Shown here: positions 48,254 to 61,992 of the stretch, piece by piece
How positions within the stretch are numbered: position 1 is the first letter of the stretch
Layout of the letters: each line of letters begins with the position of its first letter
NCBI GenBank assembly: GCA_008692225.1
Contig: VICG01000012.1
Span: 1,488,001-1,552,000 of the forward strand
DNA: 64,000 nucleotides
Reading direction: 5' to 3'
DNA from: Monilinia fructicola
Lineage: Eukaryota > Ascomycota > Leotiomycetes > Helotiales > Sclerotiniaceae
Notes under the pieces: model-generated
Seen by the model: the letters and a program-made list of their open reading frames with translations, nothing else
Told to the model about the DNA's origin: nothing
Databases searched by the model: none
Program-made: the position numbers and the translations under genes

Positions 48254-51200
48254 TTATCCTTCTTTTTGTAATTAATATTTTGGTAATCAATTAATTAATT
48301 AAGTATGTAAATTATAAATGCTATTTGAATATAAATAATTAATTTATTTATAAAAATAAATAATTGTTTTAGTAAAAATAAAGAATTTTTAAATAGTAAG
48401 TTAATTCTTATTAAATTATAATAATACAATTAATTTTTAGTTTATAATTTTTCTTTGTTTTATAAATATATATTAATTTCTTTTTGATATATAAATAATT
48501 CTTTTTATCAGTATTATTATGGATATTTTTTATTTGCTCAAAATTTCAAAATATTCAAACCCACATTTTTATTTCAAAATTTTCAAAATTATTTAAACCT
48601 ACATTATTTTTATTTTTATTAACCCCTATTTTTTTAAATATTTTTTTTATTAATTCTTTCTTGTTAATTTGTTTTTTAAGCATTATAAACCTAATAATTC
48701 TTAGTTTTTTGTTGTAATTGATTATATTATTAATAAAATATAATATTTTTAAAGAATTAATTCTATTTATATAAATAATGTTTTTGAAAATGCTTTATTG
48801 TTAAAGTATTTATTATATTTAATCCTATAATTAAACTAAACATCTATTTATAAGTTTTTATTAGTAATAGTGATTGAAATTTTATTTTTGTAAATAAAAT
48901 ATAATAATTTATTTATTTACTTAAATAATATTAATAATCATATTATATACTATTAATACAATCTTTTTTTTCACTAATCAAATAATTATTAATTAATTGA
49001 TTTAGTTATATCCAATCTAAAACTTTTTATTGTAATTCTATAAAACTACTTCAAATTAGTTTATGTAAATGCTATTTCTATTTAATTATATATTATTATT
49101 TTAACAGAATTAAAAGCGTTTATTATAGAAATTTACAATTAAGTTTAATATTCCTAATTTAATTTTTAAAAATATTAATACTTTAATATAATAATGGTTT
49201 AATTTAAGTTTAAAATTTATTACAGATAAGTATTTACCTACTATCTTAGTTTTTTTTTTTTAAGATTGTATAATAATCTTTTTTAAACTTACTATATTTT
49301 ACTATTATTTTATTAACTCCTCGTTTTAGGAGTTAGGGTTTATCCCTAGGGTTAATTACAGAATTCTAATGATTGATAAAGATTTTAATTAAAAAAAATT
49401 TTTAGTTTATATTTTTATATATATATACTAATTCAAATAAATTGTTAATATTTTCTTTTAAGTTTATTATATTAATTATAATTAATTCTTTTTACATTTC
49501 GCAAAATGTATCTACTAAATTTGTTATCCCACATACCTACATTATTTTTTTTTTATTTTTTAATACTGTTATCGTTGATTTTTTTTCCTTTATTAGAACC
49601 AGGTTTTGATAAGCTTTTTTTTAATACTTTTAGTAATACTTTGTTTATTTTTTCTTTTAATAATTTATTGTATAAAGCTTATTTGTTTATTATTAATATT
49701 AATTGTTAATTCTTTTTATTACTAATTTTCTTTCTATCTTTTTTTGTTTTTTCTTTTTTTCGATGTTTAATTAAGAAATCATTTTAATCTTTTTTTTATC
49801 ATTTTTTTTGAATAAAATATTTTCTTATAAATATTTTTTTATTTATTAATAAATTAAATAACATTAATTTTTACATTTTCTTCTAGTTTATATTAATCTT
49901 AACGATAATTAAGTTTTATTAGTTTAATTTTATAGCTTTTTGTTATAGTTTTTTTTATTTATCTGTTTTTTACATTAATTACAAAATGTTTTTTTTTAAT
50001 TTGATATACTTTTTTAATTAGTTTAACAAAACTTTATAATTGTTTTTGTTATCTATATTCAAATTCCGTTTTATTTCTTTATTAATATCGTTTTAAATAC
50101 TTTATTAAAAGCCAAAAATATTATAATTTCGATGGTTTATTGTTAATATTAAGTATTATTTTTAAATTATTTAGATTTGTTATTATTATTATTTTTTTTT
50201 TCTATTAATTAAAAAATAATAATAATAATATAAAAATTGTTATTATTATAAGATTAAAAAAATAGGATTTTAGAAGTTAAGGTTTACAATTAATTAACAA
50301 CAATATTAAAATTTTTCTTTAATAGATAAATTAAATTATAATAATAATACAATTGTTTTATTCAATTATTAATTTAAGCTTATTATTTCTTTTTTTTTAT
50401 TAAAAATAAAATAAAATTATAGTTTTACTCTGGTTAATTGATTATTAATTATAAAGATTTTTTAATGATCTTTACAATTTTAGTTTTAAATTATTATTTT
50501 TTAATTTATTAGTCTATAATTATTATTTATATTAAATTATAATTTTATTAATTATAATCTTTAATAAATCCAAAAATAATTTTCATTATCTTCTCGTCTT
50601 ATCTTAAAATAAATTATTAATTAATATAAATACCAAAATTATTTGTTAAAAAGACTAATTTTGTTTTTCTTTAATTATATAAATAGTAATTTTTTTTAAA
50701 AAAAAATCGTTCTCAATAAAGAAAGTTTATCCTAATCTAAAGCTTTTTTTAATATTTCTATTGTAAATAGATAAGCTTTATAAAATACTTTAATCATTTT
50801 CTATACATTTTCTAAATTTTCTAATTTTTACCAAATATCTTCTTCTTCAAAATAACCTTTTCAATATACAAAGTACTTAAATTTCTTTTAGTAACCTTTT
50901 ATTTTTAAATTAAATATCTTTTCTACTTTCCATTTTAAAATGTTATTATTATAAACTTTGTTTTTTATTAATTTTAACTTTAATAATTTTATAATATTAT
51001 TTAATTTATTTATCTTTAAAGCTATTTAATAAAAGTTTAATAAAAAAATATAAAAAACATTATAATATTTAAACTTTATTCAAAGTTTTAATTTATAACT
51101 CTATAATCCTATTTGTTTTAATATTTTAAATGATTTTAATTTCTTTGATTTTAATTTAAATACATTTTTTATCAATAAAAAATTTTTTATAAGATAATTA

Positions 51201-53229
51201 AAATATATCTTCTATATTAAATATTTAAGGTTTATATTTTTAATTATAATATTTAGCTTGAGTATTTTAATAATATATCAAATTGTTTAATAAATTGGTA
51301 TATAGAGTTTTAAAATATTATATTAATTATATAACGTTTTCTAATTTATACTATATATTTATTTTAATGTATAATAATAATATAGTTTTTTTATTTGCTT
51401 TAAACAAAAACAATTTTATAATATTTAATAATATTAAATTATACAAATTTAGTAAAGTATAGTAAGTTTAATTAATTATTTTATTTATAATTTATAAATA
51501 TCCTTAAAAAAGCTTTTAACAATTAGTTTAATTTTTCAATCAATTTATTAATTTATAAATGAAAAGCGATTAATATTTTTTTATAAATCTTTAAGTAAGC
51601 TATAAATACTTTTCAAAATATATTAATAAACAAATCAACTCTATCTATAATAATTAAATCAAGTATTCCATATTTCGCAAATATCTCTTTCGAAAATAAA
51701 TAAACGAATTATATACTAATTATATCCTTATAATATAATATAAACCTTCCTTTTTTTGTTATTCTATAAATTATTACTAAAACTAAATTATATATAAAAT
51801 AAAGTGATTTATCTTTTTTATTAACTTTATTGCTAAAATCTATTTTTAATTATAATATAAAAAAATCTATTATTAAATTGAATGTTATACCTCTTTATAA
51901 TCTATTTGAAATTAATATTAATAATAATTTACTAAACTGTTTTTTTAAAAGTTTTTATAATATTAATAAGTTAAATAGGATTTTATATAATCTTTAATGT
52001 TTACATTTATTTCTTTTCAATATAAAACTTTTTTATGGATTTTATAATTACTATTTATTTAAAATATCTAATTATTAAAAAATTATAGAATTCTTATAAT
52101 AATAGTTTCTATAAGTTTTTATCTAATAATATATATAATTGTATACTATTATAATACTACAATTTATTGTATATTGTACATTTTAGCTTTTTTGGATTTG
52201 GATATTCACTTTAAATCTTTTTTATTTCTAACATTAATCCTTTTTAATACTATAAAGCCTTTTTAATATTCTTAGAAATGCATAAATTACTTTATATAAC
52301 TAATAATACTTTTGGGCAACTTAAATTATATTAAACTTTATTTATTTCTTTTAACTTATTTTATAAATATCTTTTATTTTCTTTAAATAATTTTAATATT
52401 ATTGTTATAGTTTTATATAATATATCTTTATAATTTTCTATTAACAAAAGTAATTCTAATATTTAATTTTGTAGTTTTAATAATAATACCCATACAACGT
52501 TTTTATATTAGTAATTAATTCTTTAGAATAGTTTATCTATCGGATTTCTTTTACTTAACCTATAAATAATTACAAAATCGATAATTATTAACGTTATTAT
52601 CTATCTTATTTGTTTTTTGATTAATAATTGAAAAATAATAAAATATTTCAAATTATTATAATTAGAAATTATTATAATTTAATATTAAATGTTTTTTAAA
52701 AAATATCTTTAGTATTTAATTAAATCCATTATAATTAATAATTTTTGGTTAAATATAATATAATTTCCTTTTGTTAGTATCAATTTTCTTAAATAAAACA
52801 TAATCGAATATTGATATATATTATCTTATTATTACAATAATATACTACAAATTGCTTTGATTAAAGCGTTTATTTTTAGGAAATATAATAATATTAATAA
52901 AAAATAATCTAATAATCACGTTTTTATAAATATTTTTTTAATTTATTAAAAGCTAATTTATATTCTTTTATTTAATAGAATTTTATTTCTTTTTTTGTTT
53001 ATTGTATTATTAATAATATTATAATATTATACCCTTTTATAAATTTTTAGTAGAAATTGCAAAATCCTAAAAATAATAATATGTCTTTTATACTTTTTAA
53101 TAAAAACCACTTTATTATCAAGTTTATTTTGGTTGGATTTATAATAATATTTCAATTAAAAACTATGTAATCTAAAAATTTCATTTTAATAACTTCAAAA
53201 AAGTATTTTTCTAGTTTACAAAATAGTTT

Positions 53230-53620
53230 TCATTTTAATAGTTTTTTTAATATTTATTCAATGTAATTCTTATATTTTGTTAGATTTGTAAAGTATATTA
53301 AGATATTATTTAAATATATAATTATTATTTTATTTATAAATTCTTTAAAATATTTATTTATATATACTTGAAATATAATTAAAATATTATATAACCTAAA
53401 AAGTATTATAAAATATTTAAATAATCCAAAATAGTTTTTAAAAACTATTATTCATTCTTACTTTTTAGTAATATATATTAAGTTATATATACCTTATAAA
53501 TTAAGTTTAATAAAGATTTTCGCTTTTTCTAATTTATTAAGGATTTTTAAGATTAATAGAATTAGATATTTATTTAAAATAATAATTTTATTTAATCCTC
53601 TATAATTCATATATAATTTC
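53230..53620 (-). pseudogene. Gypsy reverse transcriptase remnant
   Basis: On the minus strand, stop-ridden but clearly alignable RT blocks are readable: NKLEKAKIFIKLNL, then FKNYFGLFKYFIILF, then YINKYFKEFINKIIIIYLNN. They correspond to the DLRGAYN, FGLTNAPATFQ and YLDD blocks of Gypsy RTs. The catalytic YLDD has become YLNN (around 53292-53318), the change expected from G-to-A RIP. Non-functional. Confidence 0.88.
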
Positions 53621-56502
53621 AATTTTAATAATCCTTTTTTAATAATAAACAGAATTAGCGCTTTTACTTTAAACTTAAATAATTATATAAATCTAATTAA
53701 TATTATTTTATTAATATATTCTCTAAAAACCTAAAATTCGTATTTCACTAGATTATATATTAAACTAAATAATAATATAATTCCTTTTTGTAGTATAATT
53801 TTATAATTAATACTAGATTTATATAAAGAAAGTTTCTTTATTTCTTTTATATTGAAAATCAAAAAATATTTTATATATTATAATAAAATCCGCTTTAATG
53901 GCATTTTGGTAATATTTTTATTTAAATCTTTAATTGAAACTAAAAAAACAATTATTATATTTATTGGGACATTATCCTCAATTAATTCCGCTTTTTCTTT
54001 TGTATTTCATATTAAATTTAAAAAAATTATTGTATTTATAATAGTTTATAATTTAATAATTTTTTCATTGTTTATTAATTCTTTTATTCTCCAATTTATT
54101 TTAGGGTTATATTAATATAGTTATAGTAATCCTAATATAATCTTACTTGCTTTTAAATTTATTTCTTTAAATCTAAATAATTTTGGTTTTTTTATTAAAA
54201 AATAATTAATATATATTTCTTTAACAGCTAATAAAAATATAAGTTTAAAAATAGTTTTATTAATATCCTAGATTATAAGGTAATAAATGTTTAATTATTT
54301 GTATTTTATTTATTTTAATATTTTAAGATTAATAAAGTTTAAAATCATTTTAAAATTTATAATAGCTTTAAACTTTATTAATAATCTTATAATACTATTA
54401 CAAATAATAATAATTATTTAAAAAATTAAGCTTATATTTATAATTTGTAAATAATTATATATGGATTTTCTTAATTTGTATTTTATATACAATAAAGCTA
54501 AAATAATATTTTGTTTTAGTAGTAATATTATTATTAATAATACATACTTTACCTTTATTATTATTTGTTTTTTATTAATAATTTTGTTCTCTAAAAGAGT
54601 TATTATAATCTTATCTTAATCTCTTATTAAATTTGCCTTAATATTATAAAAGCTTCTTTCCCTTGTTTTTATTATTTTTATTAATGAAAAAAAAGCAATG
54701 TTTTTTAATTCCTTTGGTTTTTTAATATAGTTAAAAGCTTAATGATTTATATTATTATAATAAAAATATTCTCTATTTGCTTTAGTTTTTTTTTTGTTTT
54801 TTAAAGTACTTTAAAATATTTTATTCTCTTTTTTTTTAAGTTTCAATTTTTATTTAATATATACAAATTATTACTTATTGGATTAAGATTGTTGAATAAA
54901 AAGCTTTATTAAGATTTTTTATTAAAAATTATTTGTTTTGAAAACAATTTTGTTTTTACCTTAATAAAGTTTTTTATATTCTAAATAATTATTTTAAGTT
55001 CTTTATAAATCGTTAATAAATTTTCATTTAAATTGCAATATATTTTTTCAAGAATATTTTAATTTAGCTTTATCTTATAATTTATAATTATTGCTTTTTC
55101 TTTATAGTATTAAATTATATCTTATAATAAGCTTTTAAAGTAATTTATTCATTTTTAAATTAATTATCTATTTTTTTATTTAGTGTTAACCATTTTAAGA
55201 TTTATTTTTAAATCAATATTTTTTAATTTATACTTAATAAATAACTATTCCTTTAAAAGAATCTAATTATACAATTTCGTTATTTTAATTATATCATTAT
55301 TTAAATAAACTATTTGAATATGTTTTTAATTGATTTTGTTAAATAATTTTTAGTAATTATTGTTTAAACTATTTTATTATAAATACTTTTTAATATAAAA
55401 TAATCATTTACTTTTATAATTACATTTTAATATTATTACTATTTTTTCCTAAATTATACAAAGTAAAAGCTTTTAACTGAAAATAATCCTTAATTAAATA
55501 AATGGTTTTATTCCCTTGTATATTCGAATCTTTTTCTATTATTGGTTATTTTAATACTTCAAATAATGATTTTATTAAACGTACTTTTGTTAAAGCGTTT
55601 ATAATTTAGTATTATTATAATTCTATATCAATATAATTTTTTCCTTTTGATAAAAAGTAACTATTATTATTAAAGAAAATTATCATTTGTTTTTTTATTG
55701 CTAATAATTTCTTTTTTTAATTATAATTTCGTTTCTTCAAAGCTTTGATTTTACAATGTTAAATAATAATAATAATTTAGGATTCTTGAAATATATTGAA
55801 TATTGAAAATAAATTTACTTTATTATTTCCTATTAGTAATATAATTTTAATTCCTATATATTCAACCATTTTATTATTTATAATTTGTTTAAAATTGTTA
55901 TTATTATTTAAATCTTTTATATTAGTTAAGTTAATATCAATTACATATCTCTTTCGATTTTTTTGATTGTAACCAAAATCGAAACTTTGATTGTATTTAC
56001 AAAATTTATTAATTATAAATAATAAATGATTTTGATTCTTTAGTTAATTTTTCGTTGTTATTTGTTGGTTAAATTTATATAATTTGTTTGTTGTTAATTC
56101 GAAACAAAGTTAATTTTTTGATTATTTGATTATCTATTTTCTTTTATATACTTTTTTTTTTATAAGGTTTTTTTTTGTTTATTCAAGTTTATTGTTTTCT
56201 TTTAAGGTTTTTTAATAGATTTGGATTTTAAGTATTGTATAATTTAAAAATTGTTATTTTAAAGTTGTTTTAATTGATTTAATAAGCTAGTTTAACTTTT
56301 TAGTTTATAGATTAATATTGTAAAGATTGTTATATATAATATTTTTAAAGAATATTATATTAGATTGATTTTGTAAGATTGTAATTTTTTCTCAATATAT
56401 TAAAAGTAATATTCAAAAAATTCAGTAATAGATTTTAAAATATTGATTGTTAATATTCAATTCTTTTTTAACAAGCTTAATGTTTTATAAAATAGAATTT
56501 AA

Positions 56503-56656
56503 TATTATACAGTAAAATAGAAATTGGGGGCTAAAAGAGGGATGGTAACGTAAGTAGAATTCTATGAAGGGGAAAGGAATGGGATCCGAAGGATTCCGTT
56601 CCTTTATAGGACTAGCGTGGGCACATGATGCTTGGCATCACGTGCCGATCTTGACA
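56503..56656 (-). repeat. Gypsy LTR, right copy (5' LTR)
   Basis: 154 bp ending CTTGACA. Contains the hairpin GGCACATGATGC/GCATCACGTGCC near 56620-56645. Confidence 0.9.
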
Positions 56657-56661
56657 GGATA

Positions 56662-56944
56662 TTGAATATTTAATTTATAATATTTAATATATATATACTT
56701 ATTTTAATATATTTTAGTAAATAAGTAGGAAGAGAGAATTTAATTTATTTATATTAAATGAATATTTATATTTAGTTTAACTATTTATATTAAATAAATA
56801 TTAATATCTAATATTTATATTAGACTATTTAACATTTAGAATTTATATTTAAATATTTATAAATTACTCATCCTACTTCTCGTTACTTTTCCCCCTTTAA
56901 TCTTCTCTATTTAATTAGTATCTGATATTAAAAACCGTTTGTTT
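56662..56944. other. AT-rich flank with a fragment of the long-TIR family
   Basis: Continuation of the minisatellite locus broken by the Gypsy insertion, followed at 56868-56930 by CATCCTACTTCTCGTTAC and related sequence resembling the left TIR of the long-TIR element. Only a fragment. Confidence 0.45.
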
Positions 56945-57995
56945 AAGATACTAGCACTAGTCGAAAAACGAGATATACATTCTTTCGAATTTAATCTTAA
57001 AAAAATGATCATAAATCAACGGAAAAATAAAAGATAATAAAAAATGCGTTAAAATATCAAAAAGTTAAAAAATATATAATAAGCGTTTAAAATTTTTAAA
57101 TATTAATTTTTCTTTATATATTTAAAAGAATTTAAAAACAGTATATTATTTTATTTTACTTTATATTATTTCTATTTAAGACTTCTATAAATTAGATTTT
57201 ATTATTAATAATATTAAAAACCAAAAGTTATATTTAATAAATCATTTAATTCTATATAATATACTAATCTTTATTTAGTTTTATTTATTATTTTAGATTT
57301 ATAAAAGCTTCTTAAAATAAAGTAAAGAAAGTATAATAAATTTCTATTATATATAATAATAAAAGGATTCTATACTTTATAAATCTAAATAAAAATTATT
57401 ACTATTTATAACATATTTATATAATAAAATATTTACTATTTAAATAATTATAAATTAATTTTTTTAAATATAACTCTATATATATAAAAAAGATAAATAT
57501 AATATATTTCACTTATAAATTATAGATATTAATAATTTTTATTCTAATTATTAGATAATATAATAGTTTTATTATTCTATATAATAAAAATTTATTACAC
57601 TTTTTTCTCTTTATTTTGAAAAGCTTTTATTAATCTAATAATGATAAATTAAACTAAATGAAAATTAGTCTACTATATAGAATCAAATGCTCTATTGAAT
57701 TTAACTTTTTAGTTTTTTATTATTATAATTATATGAGATTTCTTAAAGGTTAAAATGTAGATAATATACAATAGTATTTTTTTTTAACTTTTTTTTATAT
57801 ATTATAAAACTTTGATTTTCAAAAATTTTAATAAATAAAATATTAATCTTTTGAATTCTTAATATTTTAAAGTTTTATATAAATAATTCAATAGATTTGA
57901 TAATTTATTATAAACTTTTAAAGATTTAATATAAATCTCGTTTTCGATTCATTTTTAGCCGGTATTGACTTAAAACAACACTAAGTATACATATT
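56945..57995 (+). repeat. Dispersed AT-rich repeat, copy 2
   Basis: The longest copy of the repeat also seen at 18600-19275. Left end CTAGCACTAGTCGAAAAACG, right end region CTCGTTTTCGATTCATTTTT. Both ends share CGAAAACGAGAT-like sequence in inverted orientation, hinting at degenerate TIRs. No coding capacity. Confidence 0.5.
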
Positions 57996-58050
57996 AATAT
58001 CTTTATATATATGAATATATAGTAATAATATAATTATATATTATATACAA

Positions 58051-58210
58051 TATTCATAAGTATAAATAGGTTAGTAGAATGTATATATTGACTATGTAGG
58101 TATATTAGAACTAAAGAATATAAATTTATAAAAGTAAAATATTATATTAAAATACTACTATACTAGTGTATAAGTACGTATTCTAATATACGTGAACTAA
58201 TATTCTAATA
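58051..58210 (-). repeat. Copia LTR, left copy (3' LTR)
   Basis: Aligns without gaps to 61993-62152; its terminal TG has become TA. Confidence 0.85.
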
Positions 58211-58639
58211 TTTCCTTAAAAAAAACATTCTCCTTAATTTTTATAGTTAGTTTTTTATTATTTCTAGTATATCCTTAAATTTTTTAAAAGTAACCTTAAA
58301 ATATAGCTTTATAAATTCATTTACTATTATATTATTTGTTTTAATATAATTAATTTTAATTAATCCTTTTTCAATAAAATCTTTAATATAATACTAACTT
58401 ATATTAATATGCTTAAATTGTTTATATAAATATAAATTAATTATAAATATTAAAGCTCTTTAACTATCTTTGATTATTTAAATTATCCCTTTATTCTTTA
58501 TATACTTTATTTATTTTAAATCTTTTAAAAATTAAATTATTTATTGCCCTTATTTAACAAATATTATTATTATAATATATTCTATTTTTATATTCAAAAT
58601 AGCTACAAATGTTTGTTTTTTACTTGTTTAAAAAATCAA

Positions 58640-59665
58640 TCTATTATAAAATATTACAATTTTCTTAGAAACATTTTTTCAATTAATTCTATTATTTATT
58701 CAATTCAAATTAGTATATATTTTAAACATATTTTATAGAAAATTATATTCTTTGCAAATACTAGATTAAACTTCTTTAGATTCAAAATATATCTTTTATT
58801 TAATTATAAATCTTAAGTATTTCATAAAAGTTTGAAATATAATATTATAATGCTTAATAAGATTAAATATTAATTACGTTAGTCTTTTAAGTTTAAAGAA
58901 AATATTAGGTTTAATATAAATTATAGAATAAATAAAACTATTAATTCTTTATTAGTATTCATTTGTATTAGTTAATTCATTATTTAAATAAATTGATTGT
59001 AATTGATTATAATCTAAAAATGGAATTTTCTTTAGTATATATTAGCTATATAGAAGTTTAAAGCAAATAAGTATAATATTTCAATACTTTTTTAATCTAT
59101 AGTTAAAGTTTTATACTTTTTATTTTAAATAATGTATATATTTAGAATCTTATTAATTTCCTTAAAGTCCTCAATATTAAAGTATATAAAAAACTTCCTA
59201 TAAAACTATTTAATATCCTTCTTGTATTTAATTATATTAATAATCTTATTAATATATATAAATAAAGTTTTATACCTTTAATATATATATAAATATAAAT
59301 CTATAAGACTTTATATAAATTCTATCTTAAAAAGCTTTTTTTTTAAAAAAAGATTTTAATCTTTATTATTCTACTTTAATTTATATAGATTACAATATAT
59401 ATAAAAAATATATTTTTTCTAATATTTATATTTTAAAATAATAAAAAATATATTTCTTTTTTAAAGTGAAATTTTATAAGTATATTTTTAATATCAAAGT
59501 AAAAACATTTTAAATCTTTTTTTACTATAATAGTTAAAAAAAGATCAAAAGTATCAAATCTAATTATAAAAGTAAAAATTTTATTATAATCCTTTTTTAA
59601 AATTTAATTAAATCTTTTAGCAATTAACCTGACTTTAAATCTTTTAAACTTATCATCATAAATTT
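58640..59665 (-). pseudogene. Copia reverse transcriptase / RNase H remnant
   Basis: Minus-strand reading shows KVRLIAKRFN, RFDTFDLFLTIIVKKDLK and FDIKNILIKFHFKKEIYF (counterparts of the KARLVAKGF and DVKTAF blocks, near 59450-59665). Further on are a TRPDI-like block near 58870-58960 and INNRIN..KNVSKKIVIFYN near 58640-58720, the RNase H region. Stops are frequent. Non-functional. Confidence 0.85.
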
Positions 59666-61123
59666 TGATAATAAAAATCTATTTAATAAAAATTAGATTT
59701 GCTTTATATAAAAAAAGAAATTCCTTCTAAGTTTTATTCCTAACAAATATATTAATTTTTTCTTGTATCGCCAAACACTAATTTAATATATACTTTTTAT
59801 TAATTATAGCTTTTCAATATATTATAAGAATTTTAATTTGAAAAATTTTAATTCTTAATAAAATTATATTTTTAAAGATTCTTAAATTATTTATTAAAAA
59901 ATTATAAAGTATAAAAAAATGCAATTTTCCTTTTTATAATCCCTTGTATAATCATTTGAAATAATTATTATAGTATATTCAATTAACTTTAAAAGTTTTT
60001 TTTAAAAAAATACAAATAACACTTATTATACCTTTATATTCCTATCATTTTCTTTTTCATTATTATCTTAATCTCTCTTCTTTTTCCGTAAATTATACCT
60101 GGATTGAAATATATCTATAAAACTTCTAGAATTAAATATAATAAGAATTTTAATTTTTATTATAGTATTCTTTAAACTAAGTATAACTTTAATAATAGAG
60201 TTTTTAATATATATAATATCTTTTTCAATATAATCTAATTATAATACCTAAGGTTCTAATACCTCTTATTTAATCAAAACCGATTTAAGTATAATGATAT
60301 TTAGAGATATTAATTCTTTAATTAAGGTTAAAAAAGATTTAAAAGCTTATAATTATCTTTTTAGCTTTTAATTAAATTTAATATTCTTTATTACTTAAGT
60401 TTCTGCTATATAATTCTTTAATTTTAGATTCATATTACTTTTTTTATAATCTTTATTAATTATAATTTTATATAATTAATAAATATATTCCAAGTCCAAA
60501 GAATAAACCTTAATATATTTTACAATATCCTTTAAATATCCTATAAATATACTTATTCTTACTGTATCTTGTAGTTTATTATATTTTTGTTTGTTTAAAA
60601 TAATTTTTGGATTAATATAAATATAATATTTATTACTTTAAACCTTATATATATTAAAATCTAATAGAGTATCTATAAAAGCTTTAAGTAAACTTTAATT
60701 AATACCATTTATATCTAATTTTATATTAGTACGATTTCTAATATATACATTACATTTTATAATCTCATACCAAAATTCTAATAGTAAATAAGCTTTTTTT
60801 AATATTGCTTTTATATTAGATTTTATAGTTTAAATATTACATTTAATAAATCTATTTTAATAAGATAATATAATAATTGTAATTTCGAAATAAATATCTA
60901 TTCCTTATTTATAAATTGTTTATAAAAGTTCTAGTACATTATTAATCCTAATTATTACTATAGAAATTCCAATAGTAAATTTAATCTCCTACTTTTATTT
61001 CTTTAGTATTAATACTATATTACTTTTATATTTCAAAAGTAAAATCCAGTTTATTTTAACTATATTATCAATAAATAAAAATAAAATATTTATTACTTCG
61101 AAATATCTTTCAAAATAGACTTA

Positions 61124-61920
61124 CTCGGGCGGGTTTTAAAAGAGGCATACGCCAAAATATAACTTATAATTATTCAACGGAACCTCAATATAATTTCATA
61201 AGATTTATAAGTATTATAGATTTAGTATTTTTTATATTTACTATAAAAAATCTTGTATTATAAAATCCAACATTAAATGAATAATGATATAACAAAATAT
61301 ATGAATATTGAAAATTTAATAAAAGATTAGAGATTTATATTGATATTAGATAGTTTAACGAATATTATAGTTAAACTTATCAAACTTTATTAACTAATAA
61401 AAGAAAAGCTAAATTTTAAATATATTATTTTAGAATTTTAATATCTTTATTGATATTTAAAATGTATATTAATAAAGTTGAAAAATATAGGAAAATTTAC
61501 AAGTTTTGAAGGGGTAAATTCGCTTATTTGGATTATATAAGCATATTTTTTTGTTAAAAATTTGAATTTTCCACCTTTTATATTAATATATATATTAATA
61601 TAATAAATAATATTAAATTTTAAAATCATCTAATAAAACTTTAAAGCTTATATTATTTTTCTATGATTTTATTTTTCAAAATTTATATATCGTTGAATTT
61701 TAAGTTAATATATTAATAAATTCTTGAATTTTTCTAAAATTACTAATTTATATAGTATTATTATTCTCTTAAAAATTATTTTTATAGTATTAAAACTTTA
61801 TGGAAAGATGTTAAAATACTAAATCTAATATATATATAAATAATATAAGATTATATTAAAGTTTCGTTAAATAACTATAAGTTTTATATTCGCCTATGCC
61901 TCTTTCAAAACGCGCCCGAG
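61124..61920 (+). mobile_element. TA-flanked TIR element, uninterrupted copy, 797 bp
   Basis: Starts CTCGGGCGGGTTTTAAAAGA and ends GCGCCCGAG, flanked by TA (61122-61123 and 61921-61922). Inverted arms of about 130 bp. It inserted into the Copia element. Its region around 61530-61545 matches the pre-insertion site of the solo LTR in the copy at 36063-37026. Confidence 0.88.
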
Positions 61921-61992
61921 TATATATCTTAAATTATATATTAAAAAAAAAGATTTATAATCTTTAAATAGTAAATACTTTATTTTATAAAT

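Larger units (their letters stand above)
48099..56656 (-). mobile_element. Ty3/Gypsy LTR retrotransposon, complete ends, RIP-inactivated
   Basis: Direct LTRs at 48099-48253 and 56503-56656 and a 5-bp target duplication GGATA (48094-48098 and 56657-56661) define an 8.56-kb element. Orientation is minus: a purine-rich tract (AAAAAGAAGGATAA on the minus strand) lies next to the left LTR, and a mutated reverse transcriptase reads on the minus strand at 53230-53620. The interior has no intact frame and is AT-saturated. Comparing the two LTRs over their first 18 positions, every difference is C-to-T or G-to-A, as expected of RIP. Confidence 0.92.

Noticed and set aside
53852..54115. 87-codon plus-strand frame inside the Gypsy element
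   Set aside because: Antisense to the element, rich in I/F/K only because of AT saturation; not a gene.
48254..56502. Mitochondrial DNA insertion suggested by extreme AT content
   Set aside because: LTRs, target duplication and Gypsy RT blocks explain the sequence as a RIP-mutated retrotransposon.
58544..58738. 64-codon plus-strand frame in the Copia element
   Set aside because: It is the reverse of the RNase H remnant.
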